Below, in pieces: positions 6,578 through 13,851 of a DNA stretch of 17,169 nt. How positions within the stretch are numbered: the stretch's first letter is position 1; each line of letters begins with the position of its first letter. Under the pieces are notes generated by a model. It searched no databases, was not told the origin of the DNA, and was given only the letters and a program-made list of their open reading frames with translations. Source of the stretch: Bacteroidia bacterium (GTDB taxonomy: Bacteria > Planctomycetota > Phycisphaerae > Phycisphaerales > SM1A02); contig JASGCG010000006.1 in the NCBI GenBank assembly GCA_030054235.1, positions 1-17,169 on the forward strand, given 5' to 3'. Both the position numbers and the translations under genes were made by a program.

Positions 6578-7797
6578 TGGCGCAGGCCGATCAAGCCACT
6601 CCCCCCAGCGATGCCCGCGCCGCAATCGGCGTGCTTGGCCGATTCCTCGTCCTGGGATGCATCGGCTTCGGCGGTCCGACGGCACACGTGGCCCTCTTCG
6701 AGCGTGACATCGTGGTGCGCCGGCGGTGGCTCGACCCGCGCGACTTTGCAAGCCTGCTTGCGCTGTCGATCGCTCTGCCGGGACCGAGCAGCAGCCAGTT
6801 GGCCTTCGCGCTGGGCCACCAGCGTGCGGGAATCCTGGGCGCCGTCGCGGCGGCGATTGGCTTCACGCTGCCGAGCATGCTGCTCATGATCGGTGCGGTC
6901 GTTGGGCTGTCGCATGCAGCGGATGCACGCTCCTCGGGCTGGATGGACGGCCTGCACGCCGCTGCCGCAGGCGTGGTGATGGTCGCGATCGTGGCGATGG
7001 CTCGATCGCACCTGGTCGGCCCCGGACGGACAGCGATCGCGGTGCTCGCGACCATCGCTGCGCTGGTCTTCGACGCGCCGTGGCTTCCCGTCGCGACCAT
7101 CGCCGTGGCCGCCGCGCTCGGCCAGTTGCTCACGCCCGATGCGCGACCTCGCGAGGAACTGCCGCAGCTGCGGCTTCCCTCGAGGAGCGAAGCCACCGCC
7201 GCCGGTGCGATCCTGGTCGTGCTCCTCGCCGGCTCGTTCGTGCTCGCGGCCATGCCGGATCGCGGTGCCCGCCTGGTGGCCGCGCTCGTCCAAGCGGGCT
7301 CGCTCGTCATCGGCGGCGGCCATGTGGTGCTGCCACTCCTTGAACGGAGCGTGGTCGATGCGGGACTGCTGGACCAGTCGCTCTTTGCAGGCGGCTACGC
7401 GCTCACGCAGGCCGTGCCCGGACCGCTCTTCTCAATCTCCTCGTTCCTCGGTGCAACGCACGGGCTTCCCGGCGGGTCAGCGTCGCTCATTGCGTGGAGC
7501 GCCGCGTGCACCGTCGCACTCATGCTGCCCGGCATGCTCATGCTGCTGGTGTGCATACGGGGATGGCACGGACTTGCTGCGTGGCCCGGCGCCGGCCGAT
7601 CGCTTGCCGGCGTGGCAGCCGCCGTCACCGGCCTGCTCGCTGCAGCATGGATCGATCCCATCGCGATGTCGCTCGAGTGGCGCGGCAGCGTGACGGTGCC
7701 CTGCGTGCTCATCATCATCGCGGCCGCCCGCCTGCGCGTTCCGATTCCCATCGCGATCGCCGCATGCGCAGCGTGGGGTTGGTTGCTCGGGACCTGA
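6577..7797 (+). CDS. chrA: Chromate transporter ChrA, two-domain type
   Basis: 406 aa polytopic inner-membrane protein of the CHR family, which expels chromate. Two tandem CHR halves are visible. The first has FGGPTAHVALFE (31-42), a VRRRWL segment, LPGPSSSQLAFALGHQRAG (67-85) and LPSMLLMIG. The second has SLVIGGGHVVLPLLE (about 240-254) and TQAVPGPLFSISSFLGA (about 276-292). Length fits the long bidomain form. The start codon overlaps the GT28 stop (TGATG), so it seems to belong to the same transcript, although chromate efflux has no obvious link to glycolipid synthesis. A TAGGCT hexamer at 6561-6566, ten bases before the ATG, could give it an extra promoter, but the spacing differs from the window's usual 6-7. 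Substrate is assigned by family; some CHR proteins have untested substrates. Confidence 0.85.
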   Translation: MAQADQATPPSDARAAIGVLGRFLVLGCIGFGGPTAHVALFERDIVVRRRWLDPRDFASLLALSIALPGPSSSQLAFALGHQRAGILGAVAAAIGFTLPSMLLMIGAVVGLSHAADARSSGWMDGLHAAAAGVVMVAIVAMARSHLVGPGRTAIAVLATIAALVFDAPWLPVATIAVAAALGQLLTPDARPREELPQLRLPSRSEATAAGAILVVLLAGSFVLAAMPDRGARLVAALVQAGSLVIGGGHVVLPLLERSVVDAGLLDQSLFAGGYALTQAVPGPLFSISSFLGATHGLPGGSASLIAWSAACTVALMLPGMLMLLVCIRGWHGLAAWPGAGRSLAGVAAAVTGLLAAAWIDPIAMSLEWRGSVTVPCVLIIIAAARLRVPIPIAIAACAAWGWLLGT

Positions 7798-7811
7798 TGC
7801 CCACCTACCCT
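7783..7811 (+). promoter_or_regulatory. Leaderless-type promoter of the M48 protease gene
   Basis: TACCCT (7806-7811) lies exactly 6 bases before ATG 7818. TTGCTC (7783-7788) lies 17 bases upstream of it as a weak -35. The signal overlaps the end of chrA and supports ATG 7818 as the start, not the ATG at 7797 that overlaps the chrA stop. Confidence 0.55.
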
Positions 7812-7817
7812 GACATC

Positions 7818-8627
7818 ATGTGCATGCATCGCCTCGTCGTGATCGTCGCAGCCGCCGCCATCATGCTGCTGCAGCCGGCCTGCACCGAGGTCAGCGGTAC
7901 GGGTCGAAGCCAGTTCAACATCCTCTCGGTGGACGATGAGCTCGATCTGGGCCAGCAGGCCTACGTCGAGGAGCTCGATGCCGCGAAGCAGGCCGGTCAC
8001 ACCATGCTCACCAACGGGGCCGAGCACGACCGCGTGATGAAGGTGAGCCAGCGCATCTTCGATGCCGCGAATCGCATGCACCCGGAGATCGCGCAGCGCT
8101 TCAACTGGGAGATGACCGTCATCGACGATCCAGAGACCGTGAACGCGTGGGCCCTGCCGGGCGGCAAGAGTGCGGTCTTCACGGGCCTGCTGCCCGTGAC
8201 GAAGACCGATGCCCAGCTCGCGGTCGTGATCGGCCACGAGGCCGCGCACGCGATCGCGCGCCACGGCGGCGAACGCATGTCACAGGAGGCGGCGCTCAAC
8301 GTGCTCATGTCAGCGGGCTTCGAGCTCTCCGAGGCTGACGCCGGGACGCAAGAGGTCGTCATGAACGCGCTGGGCCTTGGCACGCTGGCCTTCAGCCGCA
8401 GCCAAGAGAGCGAGGCCGACCATCTCGGCCTGCTCATCGCCGCCGATGCGGGCTTCGATCCGCGCGAGGCGATCCCGCTCTGGCAGAACATGGCCGCAGC
8501 AGGTGGCGAGGCCCCGCCGGAGTTCCTGAGCACGCACCCGAGCGAGAGCACGCGCATCCAGCGGCTCAATGAGTTGATGCCCGAGGCGATGGCGGTCTGG
8601 CAGGCAGCGAAGGCCGCCGGTCGATGA
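7818..8627 (+). CDS. M48 family zinc metalloprotease, probable lipoprotein or exported
   Basis: 269 aa from ATG 7818. Residues 1-21 form a hydrophobic signal segment ending LLQPAC with Cys22. This resembles a lipoprotein signal, although Gln at -3 makes the lipobox weak. The protease domain shows the zinc motif HEAAH (His140, Glu141, His144). The third ligand lies in SRSQESEAD (Glu197, with Asp201), as in the small periplasmic M48 proteases of the LoiP/YcaL/BepA group that police outer-membrane protein assembly. An NAWALPGG segment before the zinc motif is also family-typical. The family is recognised with confidence; the client proteins are unknown. An in-frame ATG at 7797 forms a TGATG overlap with chrA, but it would add seven residues (MPTYPDI) in front of the signal peptide and lacks the TANNNT spacing seen for ATG 7818. 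The gene ends 53 bases before the stop of the convergent epimerase gene. Confidence 0.82.
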   Translation: MCMHRLVVIVAAAAIMLLQPACTEVSGTGRSQFNILSVDDELDLGQQAYVEELDAAKQAGHTMLTNGAEHDRVMKVSQRIFDAANRMHPEIAQRFNWEMTVIDDPETVNAWALPGGKSAVFTGLLPVTKTDAQLAVVIGHEAAHAIARHGGERMSQEAALNVLMSAGFELSEADAGTQEVVMNALGLGTLAFSRSQESEADHLGLLIAADAGFDPREAIPLWQNMAAAGGEAPPEFLSTHPSESTRIQRLNELMPEAMAVWQAAKAAGR

Positions 8628-8635
8628 TCACGGCG

Positions 8636-8683
8636 TGACGGAAGGACAGGGCCGGGCGAGGCTGGCGCAGGCCGGCTCCGTCA
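8636..8683. terminator. Inverted repeat between convergent M48 and epimerase genes
   Basis: TGACGGA at 8636-8642 is the exact reverse complement of TCCGTCA at 8677-8683, with the right arm covering the epimerase stop codon. A shorter GGCC/GGCC pairing lies inside the 34-base interval. It could fold as a long imperfect hairpin in either direction. No T-run follows, so termination is only suggested by its position at a convergent junction. Confidence 0.3.
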
Positions 8684-9661
8684 GGTGCGCGAACGCTGCC
8701 ACGCCACGACATCGCGGACGATCGATCGAACGTCGCGCACGGGTTGCGGGCCGAGCAGTGCACGGAGCTTGCCCAGGTCCGGCACGCGACGGCGCATGTC
8801 CTCGAAGCCCGAACCGAAGGCCGCCTCATACGGCTCGAGTTCGATCGCGCTCGCGCTGCCGGTTTCTTCGCGCACCATCGTGGCCAGGTCGAGCATCGTG
8901 ATCTCGCGATCGCTGCCAAGGTTGAGGACCTGCCCGTGCGCGGCCGGCGAAGCGAGGATCGCGAGCAGGCTCTGCACACTGTCTGCAACATGATGGAAGC
9001 AACGCGACTGCGTGCCATCGCCATGCACGCGGATCGGTCGACCTGCGAGTGCGGCCTCGACGAACCGCGGAAGCACCATGCCGTACTCGCCCAGCTGCCG
9101 TGGTCCGACCGTGTTGAAGAACCGGATCGCCGTGACCGGCAGGCCGTGCTCGGTCGCATGCGCGAGCGCCAGGAATTCATCGAGCGCCTTGCTGCACGCG
9201 TAGCCCCAGCGGCGCACGCTCGTCCGGCCGATCAGGATGTCGTCGTCCTCGCGCAGCGACGCCTGGCTCGACGGTCCCGACATGAGCTTTCCATACACCT
9301 CGCTGGTGCTGGCGATGAGCGTGCGCGCACCGAGCCTTGACGCCGCCTCGAGCACCACTTCCGTGCCGCGCACGTTGTTCACGAGTGTCTCGACCGGTCG
9401 ATCGATGACGAGCTTCACGCCCACGGTGGCGGCCAAGTGCACGACGACCTCTGCACCCTCGCACGCACGCGCCACGACCGCCGGATCCTGCACGCTGCCC
9501 TCGATCACCGTCACGCCGGCACGGCCTTCGAGCGCGGCGAGGTTGGCGCGACGGCCGGTCGAGAAGTCATCGAGCACCGTGACGGCATGCCCGCCGGCGA
9601 CGAGCGCTTCGGCCAGATGGCTGCCGATGAAGCCGGCGCCGCCCGTGATCACGTGATGCAT
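8681..9661 (-). CDS. NAD-dependent sugar-nucleotide epimerase/decarboxylase (SDR family)
   Basis: 326 aa extended short-chain dehydrogenase/reductase. The Rossmann motif is GGAGFIGS (7-14). STSEVYGK (118-125) supplies the catalytic Ser/Thr region, and YACSK gives Tyr154 and Lys158. FHHVADSVQSLL and a C-terminal FEDMRRRVPDL segment match UDP-glucuronate decarboxylase/UDP-glucose 4-epimerase relatives. It probably makes a UDP-sugar such as UDP-xylose or a 4-epimer for the neighbouring polysaccharide genes; the precise substrate cannot be read from the sequence. It lies 96 bases downstream of the WecA-type gene on the same strand and has its own TACGCT box 7 bases before ATG 9661, so it may be transcribed both with and without that gene. 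Confidence 0.78.
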   Translation of the reverse strand: MHHVITGGAGFIGSHLAEALVAGGHAVTVLDDFSTGRRANLAALEGRAGVTVIEGSVQDPAVVARACEGAEVVVHLAATVGVKLVIDRPVETLVNNVRGTEVVLEAASRLGARTLIASTSEVYGKLMSGPSSQASLREDDDILIGRTSVRRWGYACSKALDEFLALAHATEHGLPVTAIRFFNTVGPRQLGEYGMVLPRFVEAALAGRPIRVHGDGTQSRCFHHVADSVQSLLAILASPAAHGQVLNLGSDREITMLDLATMVREETGSASAIELEPYEAAFGSGFEDMRRRVPDLGKLRALLGPQPVRDVRSIVRDVVAWQRSRT

Positions 9662-9668
9662 GGAGCGA

Positions 9669-9697
9669 AGCGTAGTGAGCCGGGCGCAGCCTGTCGC
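9669..9697 (-). promoter_or_regulatory. Leaderless-type promoter of the epimerase gene
   Basis: On the minus strand TACGCT (9674-9669) stands 7 bases before ATG 9661. GCGACA (9697-9692) lies 17 bases upstream and keeps the GACA half of a TTGACA box. There is no Shine-Dalgarno sequence. Confidence 0.55.
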
Positions 9698-9712
9698 GCG
9701 CTTGCTCCGCCG

Positions 9713-9724
9713 CGCTCGCGAGCG
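9713..9724. repeat. 12-bp perfect palindrome upstream of the epimerase promoter
   Basis: CGCTCGCGAGCG is a perfect palindrome in the 96-base gap between the WecA-type gene and the epimerase gene. It starts 15 bases upstream of the putative -35 on the minus strand. It could be an operator or the core of a small hairpin after the WecA-type gene. In GC-rich DNA such short palindromes also occur by chance. Confidence 0.25.
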
Positions 9725-9757
9725 GGCAGCCGCAGCGCGACCGCAACGCCACGACGA

Positions 9758-10723
9758 TCAGCCCCAGCCCAGGACCGCCACACCCACGAGCATCACGCCG
9801 ACCACACCGAGGGCCGCAATCACCGCCAGCACGCGCCACGGTGACCAACCCTTGCGCAACGCGCGGTGCGTCAGGTGGTCGGTGCCGCCGATCATCGGGT
9901 TCTGACCGCGGGCCGCGCGCGTCAGGCAGACGAAGCCGGTATCGACGACGAAGGGCAGCCCGAGCATGACCGGCAGCACCCAGGGCAGCCACGGTCGGCG
10001 CTGCTCGCACTGGCCCCGATCGAGCTCGATGGCCACCAGTGCCGACAGCGCACCGAACAGCACGCCGATCGGCAAGGCGCCTGCATCGCCCAGGAAGATG
10101 CGTGCACGCGGCCTGTTCCAGATCCAGAACGCCGCCATCGCACCGGCCGCTGCACCGACGATGGACGCCACGCGCGGATCGCTCGTCACGAGCGCGATCC
10201 CGACGAAGCCGGGGATCGCCGCCGTCGCGCACGCGCCATCCATGTTGTCGAGCATGTTGACGCTGTTGCAGAAGACGAGGCTCCACGCGGCGATCACCGC
10301 GGCGTCGACGCCCGAGAGTCCGCGCGCACCCGCGATCGCCCAACCCACCGCCGCGGCGCCAAGCACTTGCCACACGAGCTTCGACCAGGGCTTGAGGTGG
10401 CGCAGGTCATCAACGAGTCCCGTGATGGCGAGCACGAGCACGCCGGGCAAGACCGCAGCCACCAGCGACAGGTCGAGCGCGCTCGGGGTCGACGGCACGA
10501 GCACGCACGCCACGAGCAGCGCGACCAGCACGCCCACGCCACCATGCAGCGCCACGGGCTCGCGGTGCCAGCGATCCTCGCGGGGCTTGGCCATCCAGCC
10601 GTTGGCGAGCGCCACCCGACGCACGATCGCCACCGCCGGCACGCCCGCGATGAGCGCACAGGCTGCATGCACGAGCAGGAAGCTCTGCATGCTGACCGTC
10701 GTCGGCTCGACCTGCATCTGCAT
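9758..10723 (-). CDS. WecA/MraY-type polyprenyl-phosphate sugar-1-phosphate transferase
   Basis: 321 aa polytopic membrane enzyme of the glycosyltransferase 4 (PF00953) family. It moves a sugar-1-phosphate, commonly GlcNAc-1-P, from a UDP-sugar to undecaprenyl phosphate and so starts polysaccharide or wall glycan assembly at the inner membrane. Visible landmarks in order are HGGVGVL, ITGLVDDLRHLKPW (the Mg-binding aspartates), NSVNMLDNMDG (the catalytic loop), IFLGDAGALPIG and GGTDHLTHR near the C-terminus. Hydrophobic stretches alternate through the whole protein. The frame opens at a GTG at 10744, but ATG 10723 is preferred because TAGCAT lies 7 bases upstream. ATG 10717 has GAGG at 8-base spacing and ATG 10690 starts directly before the first membrane segment; both remain possible. 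It is divergent from the AsnB-like gene and upstream of the epimerase gene. Confidence 0.82.
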   Translation of the reverse strand: MQMQVEPTTVSMQSFLLVHAACALIAGVPAVAIVRRVALANGWMAKPREDRWHREPVALHGGVGVLVALLVACVLVPSTPSALDLSLVAAVLPGVLVLAITGLVDDLRHLKPWSKLVWQVLGAAAVGWAIAGARGLSGVDAAVIAAWSLVFCNSVNMLDNMDGACATAAIPGFVGIALVTSDPRVASIVGAAAGAMAAFWIWNRPRARIFLGDAGALPIGVLFGALSALVAIELDRGQCEQRRPWLPWVLPVMLGLPFVVDTGFVCLTRAARGQNPMIGGTDHLTHRALRKGWSPWRVLAVIAALGVVGVMLVGVAVLGWG

Positions 10724-10730
10724 GGCCTCG

Positions 10731-10736
10731 ATGCTA
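10731..10736 (-). promoter_or_regulatory. -10 box of the WecA-type gene, leaderless spacing
   Basis: TAGCAT on the minus strand lies 7 bases before ATG 10723. The expected -35 position has no clear TTGACA match. It is back to back with the AsnB-like gene's -10 box, with 30 bases between the two boxes. Confidence 0.45.
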
Positions 10737-10766
10737 TGCCGCACTCGGCGGGATGGCCGCGCCCCC

Positions 10767-10772
10767 TACACT
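10767..10772 (+). promoter_or_regulatory. -10 box of the AsnB-like gene, leaderless spacing
   Basis: TACACT lies exactly 6 bases before ATG 10779, with no Shine-Dalgarno sequence between them. The -35 region (about 10744-10749) is poor and lies within the divergent control region shared with the WecA-type gene. Confidence 0.55.
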
Positions 10773-10778
10773 GATCGC

Positions 10779-12755
10779 ATGTGCGGCGTGTCGGGCTTCC
10801 TCGATCCGCGCGGGACGATCTCCGATCCCCGCTCGACGCTCGCGCGCATGGCAGCGCTCTCGCGGCATCGAGGGCCTGATGCGTTCGGGCTGCACTGGGA
10901 CGGTGATGGGCTCGGCTTCGCGCATGCGCGGCTGGCGATCCTCGATCGCTCGGTCGCCGGCGCGCAACCGATGGCGTCGCCGCAGCAGCGTTTCGTGATC
11001 GCCTACAACGGCGAGATCTACAACCACCTGGAGCTGCGGCGCGAGCTGGGCGACGGCGTCGCTTGGCGCGGGAGCTCGGACACCGAGACGATCCTGGCGT
11101 GCTTCGAGCGCTGGGGCGTTGCCGCCACGCTGCCGAGGCTCCACGGCATGTTTGCGATCGCAGCGTGGGAGCGCGGGCCACGCGTGCTCTGGCTCGCTCG
11201 CGATCCCTTGGGCAAGAAGCCCATGAGCGTCGGCTGGCATGGCGGTGTGCTCGCGTTCGCCAGTGAGATGCATGCGTTGGCCGCACTGCCCTCTTGGCCG
11301 CCGCCGATCGATCGGCGCGCGCTGGCCACGTACGTGCGCTACCAGTGCGTGCCGTCACCGCACACGATCCACCAAGGATTCGTGAAGCTGGCGCCGGGTT
11401 CGCTGCTTCGTCTCGGTCCGGAGGATGTGGCGCGTCCGGGCACGCTTCCCTCGGCAAGCGTCTTCTGGGATCCGCGTGAGTTTGCGGTCGACGGCGAACG
11501 GCATCGGCTCGCAGGGAGCGGCGACGAGCTTGCCGCGATGCTCGAGTCCGCGCTCGAGGGCGCGGTGGCCAAGCGGCTCCTGAGCGACGTGCCCATCGGG
11601 GCGTTCCTCTCCGGCGGCATCGACAGCGGCGTGATCGCAGCGCTCATGACTCGCGTGGCACCCACGCGCGTACGCACGTTCTCCATCGGCTTCGAGCAGT
11701 CAGCCTATGACGAGCGTCCGCTCGCGCGGCTGGTCGCCAACCACCTGGGCACCGACCACGCCGATTGGCTCGTCAGCCCCAACGATGCGCTCGACGCGGC
11801 GATGGATGTCGGTGCCGTCTGGGACGAGCCCTTCGCCGATTCGAGCGCGATCCCGAGCCTCCTGCTGGCGCGAGCCGTGCGCTCGCAGGTCTCGGTCGTC
11901 CTCACCGGCGATGGTGGCGATGAGCTGTTCGGCGGCTACCAGCGCTACCAGCACGCGCATCGGCTCTGGAAGCGCGCGCAGTCGCTGCCGGCTCCCATGC
12001 GCAATGCGGTCGTGGCCGCGCTCGGTGCACCGCCGGCCGAATTCTGGAGGATCGTCAGCTCGATCCTGCCCGGCGGCATGCTTGGTGCGCATCCTGCGCG
12101 CGCGATCCGTCGCGGCCGGCAAGCGCTTGCCGCCGAGAGCGCCAATGCCCTGCCGCGCAGCGTGATGACCGTGTCGGAGGATGGACCTGCTCTCGTTCCC
12201 GACACCGACGAGGCCCCGACGCTGCTCGATCACTTCGATGCGGTGCCGCAGCTCGATACGTTCGAGGCACGCTTCATGCTCGCTGACCTGATGACCTACC
12301 TGCCGGATGACCTGCTCGTGAAGGTCGATCGCGCCTGCATGAGCGTCGGCCTCGAAGCCCGCTGCCCGATGCTCGACCGCGACGTGGTGGCGCTGAGCAT
12401 GCGCATGCCGACGCACGAGCGGCTCGGCCCGGGCGGCACGAAGCTCGTGCTGCGCAGGCTGGCACGCAAGCTCCTGCCCGAGCCCGTGCTGCGCGCTCCC
12501 AAGCGTGGCTTCGCCGTTCCGCTGGCCGCATGGATGTCGGGGTCCTTGCGCCACTGGGCCGGCGACATGCTGAGCGATGCGACCACCGCGCGCTGCGGAC
12601 TCTTCGAGGCGCGCGCTGTGCGCTCGATCGCGTCACGGCTCGAGGCCGGCGAACCCGATGTGGCGAACACCGCGTGGACGATCGCGACGGCGCACTCATG
12701 GATGATCCACGCGCGGCGCCTCGTGCGCACGCAGGCCGATACGCTCCGCGCATGA
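10779..12755 (+). CDS. asnB: AsnB-like glutamine-dependent amidotransferase (asparagine synthase family)
   Basis: 658 aa two-domain enzyme that takes ammonia from glutamine and joins it to an ATP-activated carboxylate. The N-terminal Ntn domain opens MCGVSGF with Cys2 as nucleophile, then RHRGPDAFG, AYNGEIYNHLELRREL, GSSDTETILACFERWG and LARDPLGKKPM. The synthetase domain has the ATP pyrophosphate loop LSGGIDSG (Ser278 to Ser283), SIGFEQSAYDE, GDGGDELFGGYQRY, KVDRACMSVGLEARCPMLD and APKRGFAVPL. All catalytic hallmarks are intact, so it should be active. Free-standing asparagine synthesis is possible. However, the gene is divergent from a WecA-type transferase and overlaps a UDP-glucuronate 4-epimerase by 4 bp, which favours amidation of a sugar carboxylate in a surface glycan, as proposed for WbpS-type O-antigen enzymes. 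ATG 10779 is fixed by the required Cys2; the open frame further upstream is not coding. Confidence 0.88.
   Translation: MCGVSGFLDPRGTISDPRSTLARMAALSRHRGPDAFGLHWDGDGLGFAHARLAILDRSVAGAQPMASPQQRFVIAYNGEIYNHLELRRELGDGVAWRGSSDTETILACFERWGVAATLPRLHGMFAIAAWERGPRVLWLARDPLGKKPMSVGWHGGVLAFASEMHALAALPSWPPPIDRRALATYVRYQCVPSPHTIHQGFVKLAPGSLLRLGPEDVARPGTLPSASVFWDPREFAVDGERHRLAGSGDELAAMLESALEGAVAKRLLSDVPIGAFLSGGIDSGVIAALMTRVAPTRVRTFSIGFEQSAYDERPLARLVANHLGTDHADWLVSPNDALDAAMDVGAVWDEPFADSSAIPSLLLARAVRSQVSVVLTGDGGDELFGGYQRYQHAHRLWKRAQSLPAPMRNAVVAALGAPPAEFWRIVSSILPGGMLGAHPARAIRRGRQALAAESANALPRSVMTVSEDGPALVPDTDEAPTLLDHFDAVPQLDTFEARFMLADLMTYLPDDLLVKVDRACMSVGLEARCPMLDRDVVALSMRMPTHERLGPGGTKLVLRRLARKLLPEPVLRAPKRGFAVPLAAWMSGSLRHWAGDMLSDATTARCGLFEARAVRSIASRLEAGEPDVANTAWTIATAHSWMIHARRLVRTQADTLRA
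12740..12745 (+). promoter_or_regulatory. Internal -10 box before the UDP-glucuronate epimerase gene
   Basis: TACGCT lies exactly 6 bases before ATG 12752 but inside the last codons of the AsnB-like gene. The downstream gene could therefore be made from a leaderless internal transcript as well as by read-through. No good -35 is visible. Confidence 0.45.
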
Positions 12756-13774
12756 GCGCTGGAACGATCCTCGTGACCGGGGCCGCAGGCTTCATCGGAA
12801 GCCATGTGGCGCATCTCCTCCTGGACCGCGGCGACCGCGTGGTCGGCCTCGACAACCTCAACGACTACTACGACCCGACGCTGAAGGAGGCGCGGCTCGC
12901 GCGCCTGGCTCCCCGTTCGGGCTTCTCGTTCGAGCGCGTGGACGTGGCCGATGGGGCCGCGCTCGCGCGAGTCTTCAAGGATCACGCCATCGACCGTGTC
13001 GTGCACCTGGCCGCGCAGGCCGGCGTGCGCTACTCGATGGTCAATCCCATGGCCTACGTCGAGGCCAACGTGACAGGCTTCACCAACATCCTCGAGCGAT
13101 GCCGCCACGGCGGCGTGCGGCACCTGGTCTACGCCAGCACCAGCAGCGTCTACGGCTCGAACACCGACATGCCGTTCCGCGTCGGGCAGTCGTGCGACCA
13201 CCCGCTCTCCTTCTATGCCGCCACGAAGAAGGCCAACGAGCTCATGGCCCACACCTACGCCGCGATGTTCGGCCTGCCGTGCACGGGCTTGCGGTTCTTC
13301 ACGGTCTACGGGCCTTGGGGCCGGCCCGACATGGCGCTCTTCCTCTTCACCAAGGCGATCCTTGCCGGCGAGCCGATCAAGGTCTTCAACCACGGGCACC
13401 ACAAGCGCGACTTCACCTACGTCGATGACATCGCCGGCGGCGTCGTCGCTTCGCTGGACCATGTCGCGCAGCCGAATCCACAGTGGAGCGGCGCGCATCC
13501 CGATCCCGCCACGAGCAACGTGCCGTGGCGGCTCTTCAACATCGGCAACGGCACGCCGGTCGAGCTGTCGCGCTACATCGAGCTCATCGAGGAGAACCTC
13601 GGCCGCAAGGCCACGCGCGAACTGCTGCCCCTGCAGCCGGGCGACGTCCCCGACACCTGGGCCGACACGACCAGCCTGACGCAGGCCACCGGCTACCGCC
13701 CGGGCACGCCGGTCGAGGTCGGCGTGAAGCGCTTCATCGACTGGTACTGCGAGTATTACAAGGTCAAGCGCTGA
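12752..13774 (+). CDS. UDP-glucuronate 4-epimerase (SDR family)
   Basis: 340 aa extended SDR enzyme that interconverts UDP-glucuronate and UDP-galacturonate with bound NAD. The Rossmann motif is GAAGFIGS (10-17). LDNLNDYYDPTLKEARL (33-49) is characteristic of the glucuronate epimerase branch (LspL/GAE/Cap1J type) rather than GalE. AGVRYSMVNPMAYVEANV, the catalytic YAATK (Tyr155, Lys159) and RFFTVYGPWGRPDMALFLFT (181-200) also match that branch. Its ATG overlaps the AsnB-like stop codon (ATGA), which argues for coupled expression and a shared pathway. It is the strongest substrate-level clue in the locus, pointing to a uronic-acid-containing glycan. Length is normal and the end is intact. Confidence 0.84.
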   Translation: MSAGTILVTGAAGFIGSHVAHLLLDRGDRVVGLDNLNDYYDPTLKEARLARLAPRSGFSFERVDVADGAALARVFKDHAIDRVVHLAAQAGVRYSMVNPMAYVEANVTGFTNILERCRHGGVRHLVYASTSSVYGSNTDMPFRVGQSCDHPLSFYAATKKANELMAHTYAAMFGLPCTGLRFFTVYGPWGRPDMALFLFTKAILAGEPIKVFNHGHHKRDFTYVDDIAGGVVASLDHVAQPNPQWSGAHPDPATSNVPWRLFNIGNGTPVELSRYIELIEENLGRKATRELLPLQPGDVPDTWADTTSLTQATGYRPGTPVEVGVKRFIDWYCEYYKVKR

Positions 13775-13777
13775 AGA

Positions 13778-13810
13778 CCCGGCTCCCGGGCACCGGGCGT
13801 GCGGTGCACG
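13778..13810. terminator. GC-rich hairpins after the UDP-glucuronate epimerase gene
   Basis: Two adjacent small inverted repeats follow the epimerase stop. CCCGG (13778-13782) pairs with CCGGG (13793-13797), and CGTGC (13798-13802) pairs with GCACG (13806-13810) around a GGT loop. No T-run follows. The site lies in the 77-base gap between convergent genes, so a terminator role is plausible but weak. Confidence 0.3.
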
Positions 13811-13851
13811 GAGCGATCATCAGCGCCATCCACTCGCGCCTCACTCACCCC

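Noticed and set aside
5578..7323. 581-codon minus-strand frame opposite the GT28 and chrA genes
   Set aside because: No domain signature, strongly biased composition, and both plus-strand genes have intact motifs throughout.
7494..7796. N-terminal extension of the M48 frame into chrA
   Set aside because: It would bury the signal peptide and overlap a well-conserved membrane protein; the extension is Arg/His-rich shadow sequence.
9966..10778. N-terminal extension of the AsnB-like frame
   Set aside because: The enzyme needs Cys at position 2 as the nucleophile, which fixes ATG 10779. The extension is low-complexity and runs antisense to the WecA-type gene.
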